Assembly: GCA_036521075.1 (NCBI GenBank)
Contig: DATDIL010000187.1
Location: 62,001-126,000 of the forward strand
From: DAIDKA01 sp036521075
GTDB taxonomy: Bacteria; Pseudomonadota; Gammaproteobacteria; Steroidobacterales; Steroidobacteraceae
Direction: 5' to 3'
Length of the DNA: 64,000 bases
This document shows, one piece after another, positions 27,123-35,697 of this stretch. The translations under genes were made by a program, and so were the position numbers. The notes under the pieces were generated by a model, which was given only the letters and a program-made list of their open reading frames with translations, was not told the origin of the DNA and ran no database searches. How positions within the stretch are numbered: position 1 is the first letter of the stretch; each line of letters opens with the position of its first letter.

Positions 27123-28097
27123 CTACTTTATGTTTTCAGCTGGCCAGCCGGGCGATTGCCGGTACGGCAGGACCGAGACAAAGGCGAAGATGCGCTGGAT
27201 CTTGCCGTCGCGGATCTGAAAGGTCTCGATGATCTGGGTGGTATTGGGATACGAGGACAGGCTGAAGGTGCGCGCGGCGGCGCCGGATGCGGTCGCAGTC
27301 ACCGCATTCATCTGCGGTTTGATGTTGCCCGGATGCTGAAACATGACGACCGCGTAAACCAGGCCCCGCTCCGGATCGGTCAACAGGAAGCGCCGGTTGG
27401 TGATCTCGTGGATGTAGTCGAACATGTGAGTGTCGAATTGGGCGCCCGCGCTCATCGAGGGGCGTGTGGCGGTTGCGATGGTCGGCGCCGTCTGTGCGCC
27501 GTTCTCGATGCGCAGGCAGTCCGCGGCGAAGGGCACGATGCTGCCGTTGCCCTGCTCGATGCCGTTGAAATATTGATTCGCGTCGTGGCGCAGCTGCGCG
27601 CGCGTACTGCGCTCGGACTGCGGCACGCTTTGCGTCCATTCGGCAGGCACCGTGGTCAGCTTATCGAAGCTACCGTGTACCCCCGTGGCCTGGCGAATCA
27701 CGTAGGATTCGATTTCACTGACCCGCTGCGCGCGTTGCTTCAGTCGCACGCCGAGCAGCGCGGTGGCGCCGTTCTCCTTCACCGTGCCATAGAAGGCGAC
27801 CTGTCCGCTGGAAGGGTCCTCGATGTACAGTTTGAAGGTGCCGAGCGCACCGATCGTCTGCCACAGCCCGTCGCCAAGTTTCATCCGATTGGTGTTTTCG
27901 GTGAATTTTACATCCGCCGTGGTCCTGATCTGCCCCGGCTGGTGCGCGACCAATGCCGTCAGGTACTGATCCATGAGACCGTGCAGGCATTCCCGATCGC
28001 AGCCACCGGAATCGGCGGCGGGAGCGGCGCCTGCGTCAAACACCATTGCACCGACAGCCAGCAATCCGGCTGCGCAAGCCAGCGTGGTCCTGATCAT
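27123..28097 (-). CDS. Secreted protein of unknown function (tandem paralogue B)
   Basis: A 324-residue protein with an N-terminal signal (LACAAGLLAVGAMVFDAGAA) and CDRECLHGLMDQYLTALVAH at the mature start, closely matching paralogue A. The second half repeats the pattern YFNGIEQGNGSIVPFAADC. Both proteins have a Cys-x3-Cys near the N terminus and a later conserved Cys in the repeat (FADDC / FAADC), suggesting disulphides. It is the first gene of the pair; paralogue A starts seven bases after its stop. The arrangement indicates a local duplication. Confidence 0.7.
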   Translation of the reverse strand: MIRTTLACAAGLLAVGAMVFDAGAAPAADSGGCDRECLHGLMDQYLTALVAHQPGQIRTTADVKFTENTNRMKLGDGLWQTIGALGTFKLYIEDPSSGQVAFYGTVKENGATALLGVRLKQRAQRVSEIESYVIRQATGVHGSFDKLTTVPAEWTQSVPQSERSTRAQLRHDANQYFNGIEQGNGSIVPFAADCLRIENGAQTAPTIATATRPSMSAGAQFDTHMFDYIHEITNRRFLLTDPERGLVYAVVMFQHPGNIKPQMNAVTATASGAAARTFSLSSYPNTTQIIETFQIRDGKIQRIFAFVSVLPYRQSPGWPAENIK

Positions 28098-28193
28098 TGC
28101 TATTCCCCCTGTTTTTCTCCGATTAGCCTAGCAGCACGCAGCGCAGGTCGCGAGTGGCTTCGCTCTGCGGCTCGGGGCGACGGTTCGCGTCCG

Positions 28194-29026
28194 CTACTCC
28201 TTGAACCTCAGGCCGAGTATCCAGGTGCGACCGATGGGGTCGCAGAGCACGTTGTTGCCGGTTCCGTTGGCACCGGGTACGCGCGGAGGATCGACGTTGG
28301 CAATGTTGTTCATGCCCGCATAGATCTCCAGGTTCGAGTGATCATTGCCCGCGATCTGATAGTGGCCGACCAGATCGAGGTACAGCGCGGCTTTGACGTG
28401 ATTGGTGTTCGAGCCGCCGAGCGTGCCGATGGCGTCCTTGATCGAGATGTCGAAGTAGTCGAGCGACAGCCGCGTCCGGCCGAGGAAGTTATCCATTGTC
28501 GGACGCACGACGAAACCTGCCGTCTTGGTATCGGCAACCTCGGGAACCAGTGTCGGATTTGAGCCCGAGATTGTGACGGGATTGGTCTGAAGACCGTTGC
28601 GCGCAGGATCGTTCAGGATGCCAAAGCCGGTGGTCTTGGGCCCGAACAGCTCGCTTAAGTTCGGAGCACGGATGTCCTGTGAGCGGGTCGCTCGCAGGCG
28701 TAGTGCCTCGATTGGCTCCCAAACGAGGCCGAGCTTCCAGGTATTGGCGTTGACGGTCGAGGCGGTGCCCGCGCCATTGCGGTCATAGTGGGTCTCGCGA
28801 ACCGCACCGTTCAGGTCGATGCTCTTGGCCGCCACGACATCCTTGGCGAGCGGCATGTCGGCTTCGAGGTATCCCTCGGTGGCCGTTATCCCCTGACACG
28901 CGTTGTCGCGTTGTTCTATCAAGCCACCGAACGGGAGGCTATCGGCCTTTTCAAAGGACCGCAATGTACAGCTCGACAGTTGCGGTGCGTCGGCGTCGCT
29001 GAGAAACGGGATCCCACAAGCGCGAA
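28194..29026 (-). pseudogene. TonB-dependent receptor remnant
   Basis: The minus-strand frame from the mnmE stop to 28194 reads as the middle and end of a TonB-dependent outer-membrane receptor: EGYLEADMPLAKD, RATRSQDIRAPNLSELFGP, LSLDYFDISIKDAIG and a final beta strand WILGLRFKE ending in an aromatic-rich C terminus. Family members have about 900 residues with a plug domain; only about 275 codons remain. The plug and much of the barrel are missing, and the segment after DAIGTLGGSNTNH appears to join non-adjacent strands, so an internal deletion is likely. There is no plausible start codon for a full protein. Confidence 0.8.
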
Positions 29027-30376
29027 CTATTTTCCGATGCAGAAACTGGAGAATATTCTCTGCAGCAGATCCTCGTTGCTGAATTCCCCGCTGATCTCGT
29101 TCAGCGCCTGCTGCGCGCAGCGCAGCTCCTGGGCAACGAGTTCCCCGGTGCGGCTCTCCCTGAGCACCCGCGCGGCCTCTTCCACGTTGGCGCGGGCGCG
29201 CGCCAGGGCCTCTATATGCCGCTGGCGCGCGGAGACACTGCCGCCCTCCAGAGTGTGATAGCCCATGCAGGATTTCAGATGTGCACGCAAAGCATCCAGT
29301 CCCTGACCCGTGAGCGCGGAAGTCTCGACGCGTGGCACGCCGGAGGGCGCCGCTATCGCACCGGCATCCATGAGATCGGATTTGTTGTAGATCAGCGTGA
29401 CGGGGACCTGCACCGGCAGTGTCGCGGCGAGATCGCGATAGGCCCGGGCAGCCGGATCGGCGGCAGCGTCGATCACAAACAGTACGCGATCGGCCCGCGC
29501 CATTTCGGCCTGCGCACGCCGGATGCCTTCTTCCTCAACGAGATCCTGCGCGACCCGCAGCCCCGCCGTATCGAGGATGTGCAGCGGCATGCCATCCACA
29601 TGGATACGCTCCCGCAACACATCGCGCGTCGTGCCGGGAACGGCGGTGACGATGGCCGCGTCATAACCGGCGAGCCGGTTCAACAGGCTGGACTTGCCGG
29701 CATTGGGCGCGCCGGCCAGCACCACGGTCATGCCATCGCGAAGCAGGCGGCCCTGTCCGGCACTGCGTGTCACGGCCTCGAAATGCCGGCGAACATTTGC
29801 GAGCCGCTCGGCGAGCGCGGGGTCGGCCAGAAAATCGATTTCCTCTTCGGGAAAATCGATTGCCGCCTCGACATGGGTCCGCAGGTCGATCACCGCGCCG
29901 GTGAGCACCTGGATCATGGTGGAGAACTCCCCCTGCAGCGAGCGCATCGCGGCGCGCGCGGCCTCGCGCGAGCCGGCGTCGATGAGATCCGCGACGGCCT
30001 CGGCCTGCGCCAGATCGAGCTTGTCGTTCAGGAACGCGCGCTGCGTGAATTCACCGGGATTCGCGCGCCGCGCGCCCAGATCGATGAGCCGCGCGATCAA
30101 GGATTCAATGATGACGGGGCCACCGTGACCCTGGAACTCCACGACGTCCTCACCGGTATAGGAATGAGGCCCGGGGAAGAACAGCACGAGCCCGGCATCC
30201 AGGGTCTGATGTTCCGCATCGCGAAACGCCGCGAACACAGCGCGGCGCGGGGCGGGCAGGCTGCCGAGCACGGCGGTCGCGATATTTTGCGCATCAGGTC
30301 CGGAAAGACGCACGACGCCAATGCCACCTCGTCCGGGCGCAGTTGCTGCCGCAACGATCGTGTCGGCATCGCTCAT
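29027..30376 (-). CDS. mnmE: tRNA modification GTPase MnmE (TrmE)
   Basis: GTPase partner of MnmG in U34 modification. It has 449 residues: an N-terminal formyl-THF-binding domain beginning DTIVAAATAPGRGGIGVVRL, a helical domain, and the inserted G domain with Walker A GAPNAGKSSLLN, GTTRDVLRE, DTAGLR and NKSD. The C-terminal CIGK, whose Cys is essential, is present (FSSFCIGK). The ATG giving MSDADTIVAA is used; the frame extends upstream without homology. It lies directly downstream of yidC, the conserved order. Confidence 0.97.
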   Translation of the reverse strand: MSDADTIVAAATAPGRGGIGVVRLSGPDAQNIATAVLGSLPAPRRAVFAAFRDAEHQTLDAGLVLFFPGPHSYTGEDVVEFQGHGGPVIIESLIARLIDLGARRANPGEFTQRAFLNDKLDLAQAEAVADLIDAGSREAARAAMRSLQGEFSTMIQVLTGAVIDLRTHVEAAIDFPEEEIDFLADPALAERLANVRRHFEAVTRSAGQGRLLRDGMTVVLAGAPNAGKSSLLNRLAGYDAAIVTAVPGTTRDVLRERIHVDGMPLHILDTAGLRVAQDLVEEEGIRRAQAEMARADRVLFVIDAAADPAARAYRDLAATLPVQVPVTLIYNKSDLMDAGAIAAPSGVPRVETSALTGQGLDALRAHLKSCMGYHTLEGGSVSARQRHIEALARARANVEEAARVLRESRTGELVAQELRCAQQALNEISGEFSNEDLLQRIFSSFCIGK

Positions 30377-30390
30377 TGGAGGTCGAGCGC

Positions 30391-32115
30391 CTAGGTCTTG
30401 CGCACAGACGCCGCGGTGATCCGCCGGTTGATGTTCCACTGTTGCAGCACACCCAGACCGGTGTTCATCACGTAGTACAGCACCAGGCCCGAAGGCAGAA
30501 ACGCGAACAGCGCCGACATCGCGATCGGCATGAACATCATCACCTTCGCCTGCACCGGGTCCGGAGAGGTGGGATTGAGCCGCTGTTGCAGGAACATCCC
30601 ACCGGCCATCAATACGGGCAGGACAAAGTATGGATCGGGCGAGGACAGATCATTGAGCCATAGTGCGAACGGCGCCTGGCGCATCTCGACGCTTTCGGTC
30701 AGCACCCAGTAGAACGCGAAGAACACCGGAATCTGGATGAGCATCGGCAGGCAACCGCTGACGGGATTGACCTTTTCGCGCTGATACAGCTCCATGGTGG
30801 CGCGGCCGAGCTTCTCTTTGTCGCCCTTGTACTGTTCCTGAATGTTCTTGATCCGCGGCTGCAGCGCACGCATTTTCGCCATCGACTTGCCGCTGGCCTC
30901 GGACAGCGGATAGAAGATCAGCTTCAAGAGCAGCGTGACGATGATGATGGCAACACCCCAGTTGCCCGTCACCGAATGCACCCAGCTCAAAGCCTTGAAC
31001 AGCGGTTGCGCAATGAAAAACAGGCGACCGAAGTCGGTCACGCGCTGCAGATCGGGACCGGTGGTGGCCAACTGTGCCTGCAGCTTCGGTCCCAAGAACA
31101 CCGTCAGCGAGTAGCTCTTTGAGCCGCCCGGCGGGACATCGGTCATGGGCGCATTCGCCGCCAACCGAAACTCGTTGTCCTGCGCGATCATCGTGAACTG
31201 GTAGGGGACATCGGATGGCGGTACCACGGCCGTCACAAAATGATGCTGCATCGCTGCGATCCAGCCGTTGGTGACGGGAACGTTCAGGTGCCGGTCATCA
31301 TCAGAGGTAACATTGAGTTTGCGGTACTTGCCACCATCCCAGATCGCGGGGCTGGGCTTGAAGAAGCGTTCCGGATTGGTGCTCAAGAGCGACGTGTGGA
31401 TGGGTAGCTCATTGCGCAGGATCTGCGCGTAGGGCCCCACGGGCCACGGGGCACCGGATTGGTTGTCCACGGTCTGCGTGACGTTGAAGGCGTAGCTGCC
31501 CCGACGGAACACGAACTCCTTGACCACCGAAACGCCGTGACCATCGGTCCAGTGCAGTGGCACGCGCAGCTCATTCTGGCCGGGCGCCATCCGGAAATCG
31601 GCACTGGTGCTGGTGAAGGTGGCCTGATTATCCGGACGCGCGCTACCGGCGGGGCCCTGCAAGGCAACCTTCAGCAGGTACAGCGTCTCGGGGCTGTCGT
31701 GGTTTTCGAGGCGCACGGTCTGGGTCTGGCCCTTGATGCGCGAGTACTCGTTGAGATCGGCCTGGGTGACCGAGCCGCCGGTGAGACTGATGTCCAGGTC
31801 GAAAACGTCCGTGTGGACATGCACGGCAGGGCCCGCGGCGGCAGCGGTCTCGGCCGCCAACGACCCGTCGACGGAGGGTGCGGTCGTGACCGTCCCGGCC
31901 GCGGCGGCGGAACTGCCGGAAGCCACCGCAACGGTGGGCGCACTGCCGTTTGTGGACGGGGGAATCTCGGGTGCCTGACTGCCGAACGCTGAACGGGCAG
32001 CGACCGCGGCAGCGTTATCAACCGCTGCGTAATCCTTGACCCAGGCCTGATAGTTCAGCCATAGGGCGAAGCCCAGAACGACCCAGAGCGCGTATCGGGA
32101 ATAGTTACTTGTCAT
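30391..32115 (-). CDS. yidC: Membrane protein insertase YidC
   Basis: Inserts and folds inner-membrane proteins with or without SecYEG. It has 574 residues, with an N-terminal anchor (YALWVVLGFALWLNYQAW), a large periplasmic beta domain (about residues 60-350) and five C-terminal spans. The conserved hydrophilic groove region follows GNWGVAIIIVTLLLKLIFYP, and QPRIKNIQEQYKGDKEKLG is the C1 coiled loop. It overlaps yidD by eleven bases and precedes mnmE, the usual gammaproteobacterial order. Confidence 0.97.
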   Translation of the reverse strand: MTSNYSRYALWVVLGFALWLNYQAWVKDYAAVDNAAAVAARSAFGSQAPEIPPSTNGSAPTVAVASGSSAAAAGTVTTAPSVDGSLAAETAAAAGPAVHVHTDVFDLDISLTGGSVTQADLNEYSRIKGQTQTVRLENHDSPETLYLLKVALQGPAGSARPDNQATFTSTSADFRMAPGQNELRVPLHWTDGHGVSVVKEFVFRRGSYAFNVTQTVDNQSGAPWPVGPYAQILRNELPIHTSLLSTNPERFFKPSPAIWDGGKYRKLNVTSDDDRHLNVPVTNGWIAAMQHHFVTAVVPPSDVPYQFTMIAQDNEFRLAANAPMTDVPPGGSKSYSLTVFLGPKLQAQLATTGPDLQRVTDFGRLFFIAQPLFKALSWVHSVTGNWGVAIIIVTLLLKLIFYPLSEASGKSMAKMRALQPRIKNIQEQYKGDKEKLGRATMELYQREKVNPVSGCLPMLIQIPVFFAFYWVLTESVEMRQAPFALWLNDLSSPDPYFVLPVLMAGGMFLQQRLNPTSPDPVQAKVMMFMPIAMSALFAFLPSGLVLYYVMNTGLGVLQQWNINRRITAASVRKT

Positions 32116-32353
32116 GTCCGTAATGAGAATGCATGCGGTCGGTGGCGGGCACGGGGTCTATGCCACCAGGGTGCCAGGGATGGCAGCGGCCCAGTCGCCG
32201 CACGGTGAGCCAGCTGCCATGGAGGATACCGAAACGCTGGATCGCCTCGAGTGCGTAATTCGAACACGAAGGATAGAAGCGGCACTTGGGACCCAGTAGC
32301 GGGCTCAGGGTCCACTGGTACAGGCGGATCAGGGCTGTGAACACGGCGCGCAT
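32105..32353 (-). CDS. yidD: Membrane protein insertion efficiency factor YidD
   Basis: An 82-residue protein with the family signature LSPLLGPKCRFYPSCSNYAL and HPGGIDPVP, including the three conserved Cys. YidD assists YidC-dependent insertion and sits between rnpA and yidC in most bacteria. Here it overlaps rnpA by 25 bases and yidC by 11, indicating tight translational coupling. Length and motifs are normal. Confidence 0.96.
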   Translation of the reverse strand: MRAVFTALIRLYQWTLSPLLGPKCRFYPSCSNYALEAIQRFGILHGSWLTVRRLGRCHPWHPGGIDPVPATDRMHSHYGHDK

Positions 32354-32718
32354 TGGACTTTGACTTTATCCCACAATCCGTCAAGGCTCGCGCGCAGCTG
32401 CGCCGGCGAGGCCTCCTTGGCGCGTGGCCGGGCACTGACCACCACATCGACGTGCGGCAGGTCGTGCTGGCGCAGTCTGAAGGATTCGCGGATCAGGCGC
32501 CGGATGCGATTGCGGGGCACCGACCCACCGAACGGCTTCGAGGCGACGGCCAGGCCGAGACGCGCGAATCCCAGATCGTTGGGGTGCACGGTGATCCCGA
32601 AATGGTTATTGCCGAGTCGCTTGCCGAGGGCGTATAGCTGATCGAACTCCCGCTTGCGGCGCACGCGCCGCGCGGCGGGAAAAGTCAGTCGCTCGCGGTC
32701 GGCCGGGGCCACACTCAA
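32329..32718 (-). CDS. rnpA: Ribonuclease P protein component
   Basis: Protein subunit of RNase P, which matures tRNA 5' ends together with the RNA subunit. It has 129 residues, with the family core RRVRRKREFDQLYALGKRLG and the RNA-binding RNR motif VPRNRIRRLIRESFR. The first possible start is TTG at 32718, seven bases after the rpmH stop on the coding strand; a GTG two codons later is an alternative. It lies between rpmH and yidD as expected. Confidence 0.95.
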   Translation of the reverse strand: MSVAPADRERLTFPAARRVRRKREFDQLYALGKRLGNNHFGITVHPNDLGFARLGLAVASKPFGGSVPRNRIRRLIRESFRLRQHDLPHVDVVVSARPRAKEASPAQLRASLDGLWDKVKVQCAPCSQP

Positions 32719-32725
32719 GGGGATC

Positions 32726-32860
32726 CTAAGGAATCAGCTTCTTGCGACCTTTTGCGCGACGCCGGTTCAGGACCGCTCGGCCGTTGGCCGTGGCCATGCG
32801 GGCGCGGAACCCATGGGTACGCACGCGGCGTACTTTGCTGGGCTGGTAAGTGCGTTTCAT
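32726..32860 (-). CDS. rpmH: 50S ribosomal protein L34
   Basis: A 44-residue, highly basic protein reading MKRTYQPSKVRRVRTHGF and ending RRRAKGRKKLIP. The sequence and length are those of L34, the large-subunit protein whose gene marks one flank of the origin region in most bacteria. It heads the minus-strand operon rpmH-rnpA-yidD-yidC-mnmE, divergent from dnaA. Confidence 0.98.
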   Translation of the reverse strand: MKRTYQPSKVRRVRTHGFRARMATANGRAVLNRRRAKGRKKLIP

Positions 32861-32889
32861 CGTCTTAGGCGTTCCGAAGAGGGGCGGGA

Positions 32890-32918
32890 AGGCTACGTCC
32901 CAAGCCCGAGGGTGTCAA
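32890..32918 (-). promoter_or_regulatory. Predicted sigma-70 promoter of rpmH operon
   Basis: On the minus strand TTGACA (32913-32918) is followed after exactly 17 bases by TAGCCT (32890-32895), a consensus -35 with a moderate -10. It would give a leader of about 25 bases before the rpmH ATG. The rest of the 147-base rpmH-dnaA gap shows no clear DnaA box. A GGGAG about seven bases before the dnaA GTG looks like its ribosome-binding site. Confidence 0.65.
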
Positions 32919-33007
32919 TACAGCCAGTACTTAAACCGCAGGTCTTAGGGGTAGACTGCGGCTCTTTTTCGTCAAGTTCGTAGGTTGCCCGAGGGAGTAG
33001 GCTGTCA

Positions 33008-34351
33008 GTGGCGTCTTTGTGGTCCATTTGCATATCGACGCTTGAGGCGGAGCTGGCAGAGCAAGAGTTCAACACCTGGGTGCGGCCTTTGCAGGCCATC
33101 GAGGGCGAGGGCGTCCTCAAACTGCTGGCTCCGAATCGCTTCGTGGTCGATTGGGTGAACAATAATCTGCTGCCGCGAATCGGCGAACTGCTGCGCGGGG
33201 CGACCGCCGGCGGTGCACCCATCATCACGGTCGAAATTGGCTCACGGGTCCGCTCGGAAGCGCCTGCCGCCACGAGCGCGGCCACGGCGCCGAGCATCGC
33301 TCCACCGCGCCGAGTCGAAGGGCTGGTCGTGGGTGCCCGACTGAACGCGGACTACGATTTCACGAATTTCGTCGAAGGCAAGAGCAACCAGCTGGCGCGC
33401 GCGGCCTCCCAGCAAGTCGGCGAAAATCCGGGCAAGGCCTACAACCCTTTGTTTATCTACGGCGGTGTCGGTCTGGGCAAGACCCACCTGATGCATGCCG
33501 TCGGCCATCTCATGAAGCAGCGCAACGGTGACGCGCGCGTGGCCTACGTGCACTCGGAACGCTTCGTCGGCGACATGGTGCGTGCCCTGCAGCACAACAC
33601 GATGAATGACTTCAAGGCGGCGTATCGCTCGCTCGATGCGCTGCTCATCGACGACATTCAGTTCTTCGCCAACAAGGATCGCTCGCAGGAGGAGTTTTTT
33701 CACACCTTCAACGAGCTGCTCGAAGGGCAGCGCCAGGTGATTCTCACCTGCGATCGTTATCCGAAGGAAGTCAGTGGTCTCGAGGAGCGCCTGAAATCGC
33801 GCTTCGGCTGGGGACTCACGGTGGCGATCGAACCGCCGGAGCTGGAGACGTGCGTGGCGATCCTCATGACGAAGGCGCACGCCGTGGGGGTCGCACTGCC
33901 GGAGGAAGTTGCCTTCTTCGTGGCCAAGCGCATCCGCTCGAACATCCGTGAGCTGGAAGGGGCCCTGCGACGCGTCATCGCAAACTCGCGCTTCACCGGC
34001 CAGCCGATCACGCTCGACTTCGCCAAGGAAGCGTTGCGTGATCTGCTGCAATTACAGGCAAAACTCGTCACAATCGAGAACATCCAGCGCACGGTTGCCG
34101 ATTACTACAAGGTTCGCGTGGCCGATCTGCTCTCCAAGCGTCGCAATCGTTCGATCGCCCGACCGCGTCAGGTCGCGATGGCGCTCGCGCGCGAATTGAC
34201 CACACACAGCCTGCCCGAAATCGGCGATGCTTTCGGCGGCCGCGATCACACCACGGTGCTGCATGCGTGCGCAAAAATCGTCGAGTTGCGCGCGACGGAT
34301 CAACGTGTCAGTGAAGACTATTCAAACCTGTTGAGAACCCTGACGGGATGA
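33008..34351 (+). CDS. dnaA: Chromosomal replication initiator protein DnaA
   Basis: AAA+ initiator that binds DnaA boxes and opens oriC. It has 447 residues from a GTG start. Domain I covers about residues 1-75, a short linker follows, and domain III has Walker A GGVGLGKTHL and Walker B LLIDDIQFF. Domain IV is the helix-turn-helix with the DnaA signature GRDHTTVLHACAKI. A GGGAG lies upstream of the GTG. It is followed by a 211-base gap holding the predicted origin and then dnaN. Confidence 0.98.
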   Translation: MASLWSICISTLEAELAEQEFNTWVRPLQAIEGEGVLKLLAPNRFVVDWVNNNLLPRIGELLRGATAGGAPIITVEIGSRVRSEAPAATSAATAPSIAPPRRVEGLVVGARLNADYDFTNFVEGKSNQLARAASQQVGENPGKAYNPLFIYGGVGLGKTHLMHAVGHLMKQRNGDARVAYVHSERFVGDMVRALQHNTMNDFKAAYRSLDALLIDDIQFFANKDRSQEEFFHTFNELLEGQRQVILTCDRYPKEVSGLEERLKSRFGWGLTVAIEPPELETCVAILMTKAHAVGVALPEEVAFFVAKRIRSNIRELEGALRRVIANSRFTGQPITLDFAKEALRDLLQLQAKLVTIENIQRTVADYYKVRVADLLSKRRNRSIARPRQVAMALARELTTHSLPEIGDAFGGRDHTTVLHACAKIVELRATDQRVSEDYSNLLRTLTG

Positions 34352-34562
34352 TGTGGAAAGCCTGGGGACAAAATTGATGCGACAAGTTATGCACATTCGG
34401 CCCACAGGCAATGGACAGGTCGACCATGTACTTACACGGTGACTGCAAACGAATGCAAGATCCTGATGTGGATGGAACAACGGAAAGTTATCCGGATATC
34501 CACAGGCCCTGTAGCTACTACTACAATCTTCTTTTAATACCTAAGATTATTAAGAGCACCCC
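34352..34562. other. Predicted replication origin oriC (dnaA-dnaN gap)
   Basis: The gap contains several DnaA-box-like nonamers against TTATCCACA: TTATGCACA (34387-34395), TTATCCGGA (34488-34496) and ATATCCACA (34496-34504) forward, and TGTGGATGG (34467-34475) and TGTGGAAAG (34352-34360) reverse. After the last box come a GC cluster CAGGCCCTG (34503-34511), a TACTACTAC triplet run (34516-34524) and an AT-rich stretch to about 34556. This order is the basal unwinding arrangement known from other origins. Location between dnaA and dnaN fits. Confidence 0.8.
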
Positions 34563-35660
34563 ATGAAGCTCACCGCCGCACGTGAAGATTTCCTCACTCC
34601 TCTGCAAAGCGTCATCGGCGTGGTCGAGCGCCGGCAGACGATGCCCATCCTGGCGAACGTGCTGCTGTCGGTGCGTGAAGACCGGTTGAGCATGACCGGT
34701 TCGGACCTTGAGGTCGAACTGGTTGCCTCCCGGTCGGTGACCAGTCAGCAGACGGGCGATGTGACCATCCCCGGGCGCAAGCTGCTGGATATTTTCCGCG
34801 CGCTGCCGGAGAAAGCCGCCGTGACCCTCAGTGCGGAAGGCGATCGGGTGAACATCCGCGCGGGACGCAGCCGCTTTGCCCTCTCGAGCCTGCCGGCCTC
34901 CGAGTTCCCGGTGGTCGACGACATCAACGCGCAACAGACGCTGAGCATCAGCCAAGCGGATCTGGGCAAGCTCATCGCGAAGACGCATTTTGCGATGGCG
35001 CAGCAGGACGTGCGCTACTACCTCAATGGCATGCTGCTGGAAACGGACGGCAAGATCCTGCGCGCGGTCGCCACCGATGGTCATCGTCTGGCCCTGTGTG
35101 AAACGCAGCTGCCGGCCATGGCGCGGACGGCTCAGCAGGTCATCGTGCCGCGCAAGGGGGTGCTGGAGTTACAGCGTATCCTCGGCGCAGAAGGCGACGT
35201 GGAGCTGGCGATCGGGACCAATCACGTTCGTGCCCAGATTGGCGAAATTCGCTTTACTTCGAAGCTGATCGATGGACGTTTCCCGGAATACGGACGTGTA
35301 GTTCCGGCCAATCCGACCAAGAAGGTTCACGCTGACCGCGATTTACTGCGCCAGGCATTTCAGCGCACGGCGATCCTTTCGAACGAGAAATATCGCGGTA
35401 TTCGGCTGACGTTGAAGTCAGGCCTGCTGACGGTTCAGGCTCATAACCCAGAACAGGAAGAGGCCGAAGACCAGCTGGAGGTTCACTATGACGGCGAGGA
35501 TCTCGAAATTGGGTTTAACGTGAACTATCTGTTGGACGCATTGGCTGCCCTGGATGGGGAGACTATTGAGATCGGCCTCTCGGACGCCAATAGCAGCTGC
35601 CTGGTTCGACTTCCGGATTCGACGGACACGAAGTACGTCGTGATGCCGATGCGGCTGTAG
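34563..35660 (+). CDS. dnaN: DNA polymerase III beta sliding clamp
   Basis: Ring-shaped processivity factor, 365 residues in three clamp domains. Landmarks are SVIGVVERRQTMPILANVLL near the start, TDGHRLALCE in the middle and the C-terminal YVVMPMRL that forms the protein-binding cleft. The ATG is preceded by an AAGAG-type ribosome-binding site inside the AT-rich end of the predicted origin. Gene order dnaA-dnaN-recF-gyrB is conserved. Confidence 0.98.
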   Translation: MKLTAAREDFLTPLQSVIGVVERRQTMPILANVLLSVREDRLSMTGSDLEVELVASRSVTSQQTGDVTIPGRKLLDIFRALPEKAAVTLSAEGDRVNIRAGRSRFALSSLPASEFPVVDDINAQQTLSISQADLGKLIAKTHFAMAQQDVRYYLNGMLLETDGKILRAVATDGHRLALCETQLPAMARTAQQVIVPRKGVLELQRILGAEGDVELAIGTNHVRAQIGEIRFTSKLIDGRFPEYGRVVPANPTKKVHADRDLLRQAFQRTAILSNEKYRGIRLTLKSGLLTVQAHNPEQEEAEDQLEVHYDGEDLEIGFNVNYLLDALAALDGETIEIGLSDANSSCLVRLPDSTDTKYVVMPMRL

Positions 35661-35675
35661 GCCATTCGGTCCACG

Positions 35676-35691
35676 GGTTCCACGTGGAACA
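35676..35691. promoter_or_regulatory. parS site 1 (ParB/Spo0J binding)
   Basis: GGTTCCACGTGGAACA contains the 14-base perfect palindrome GTTCCACGTGGAAC and differs from the consensus TGTTCCACGTGGAACA only at the first base. It lies in the dnaN-recF gap, seven bases before the recF start. ParB nucleation sites of this form cluster near origins. This copy may also affect recF translation by its position. Confidence 0.9.
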
Positions 35692-35697
35692 ATCCGC

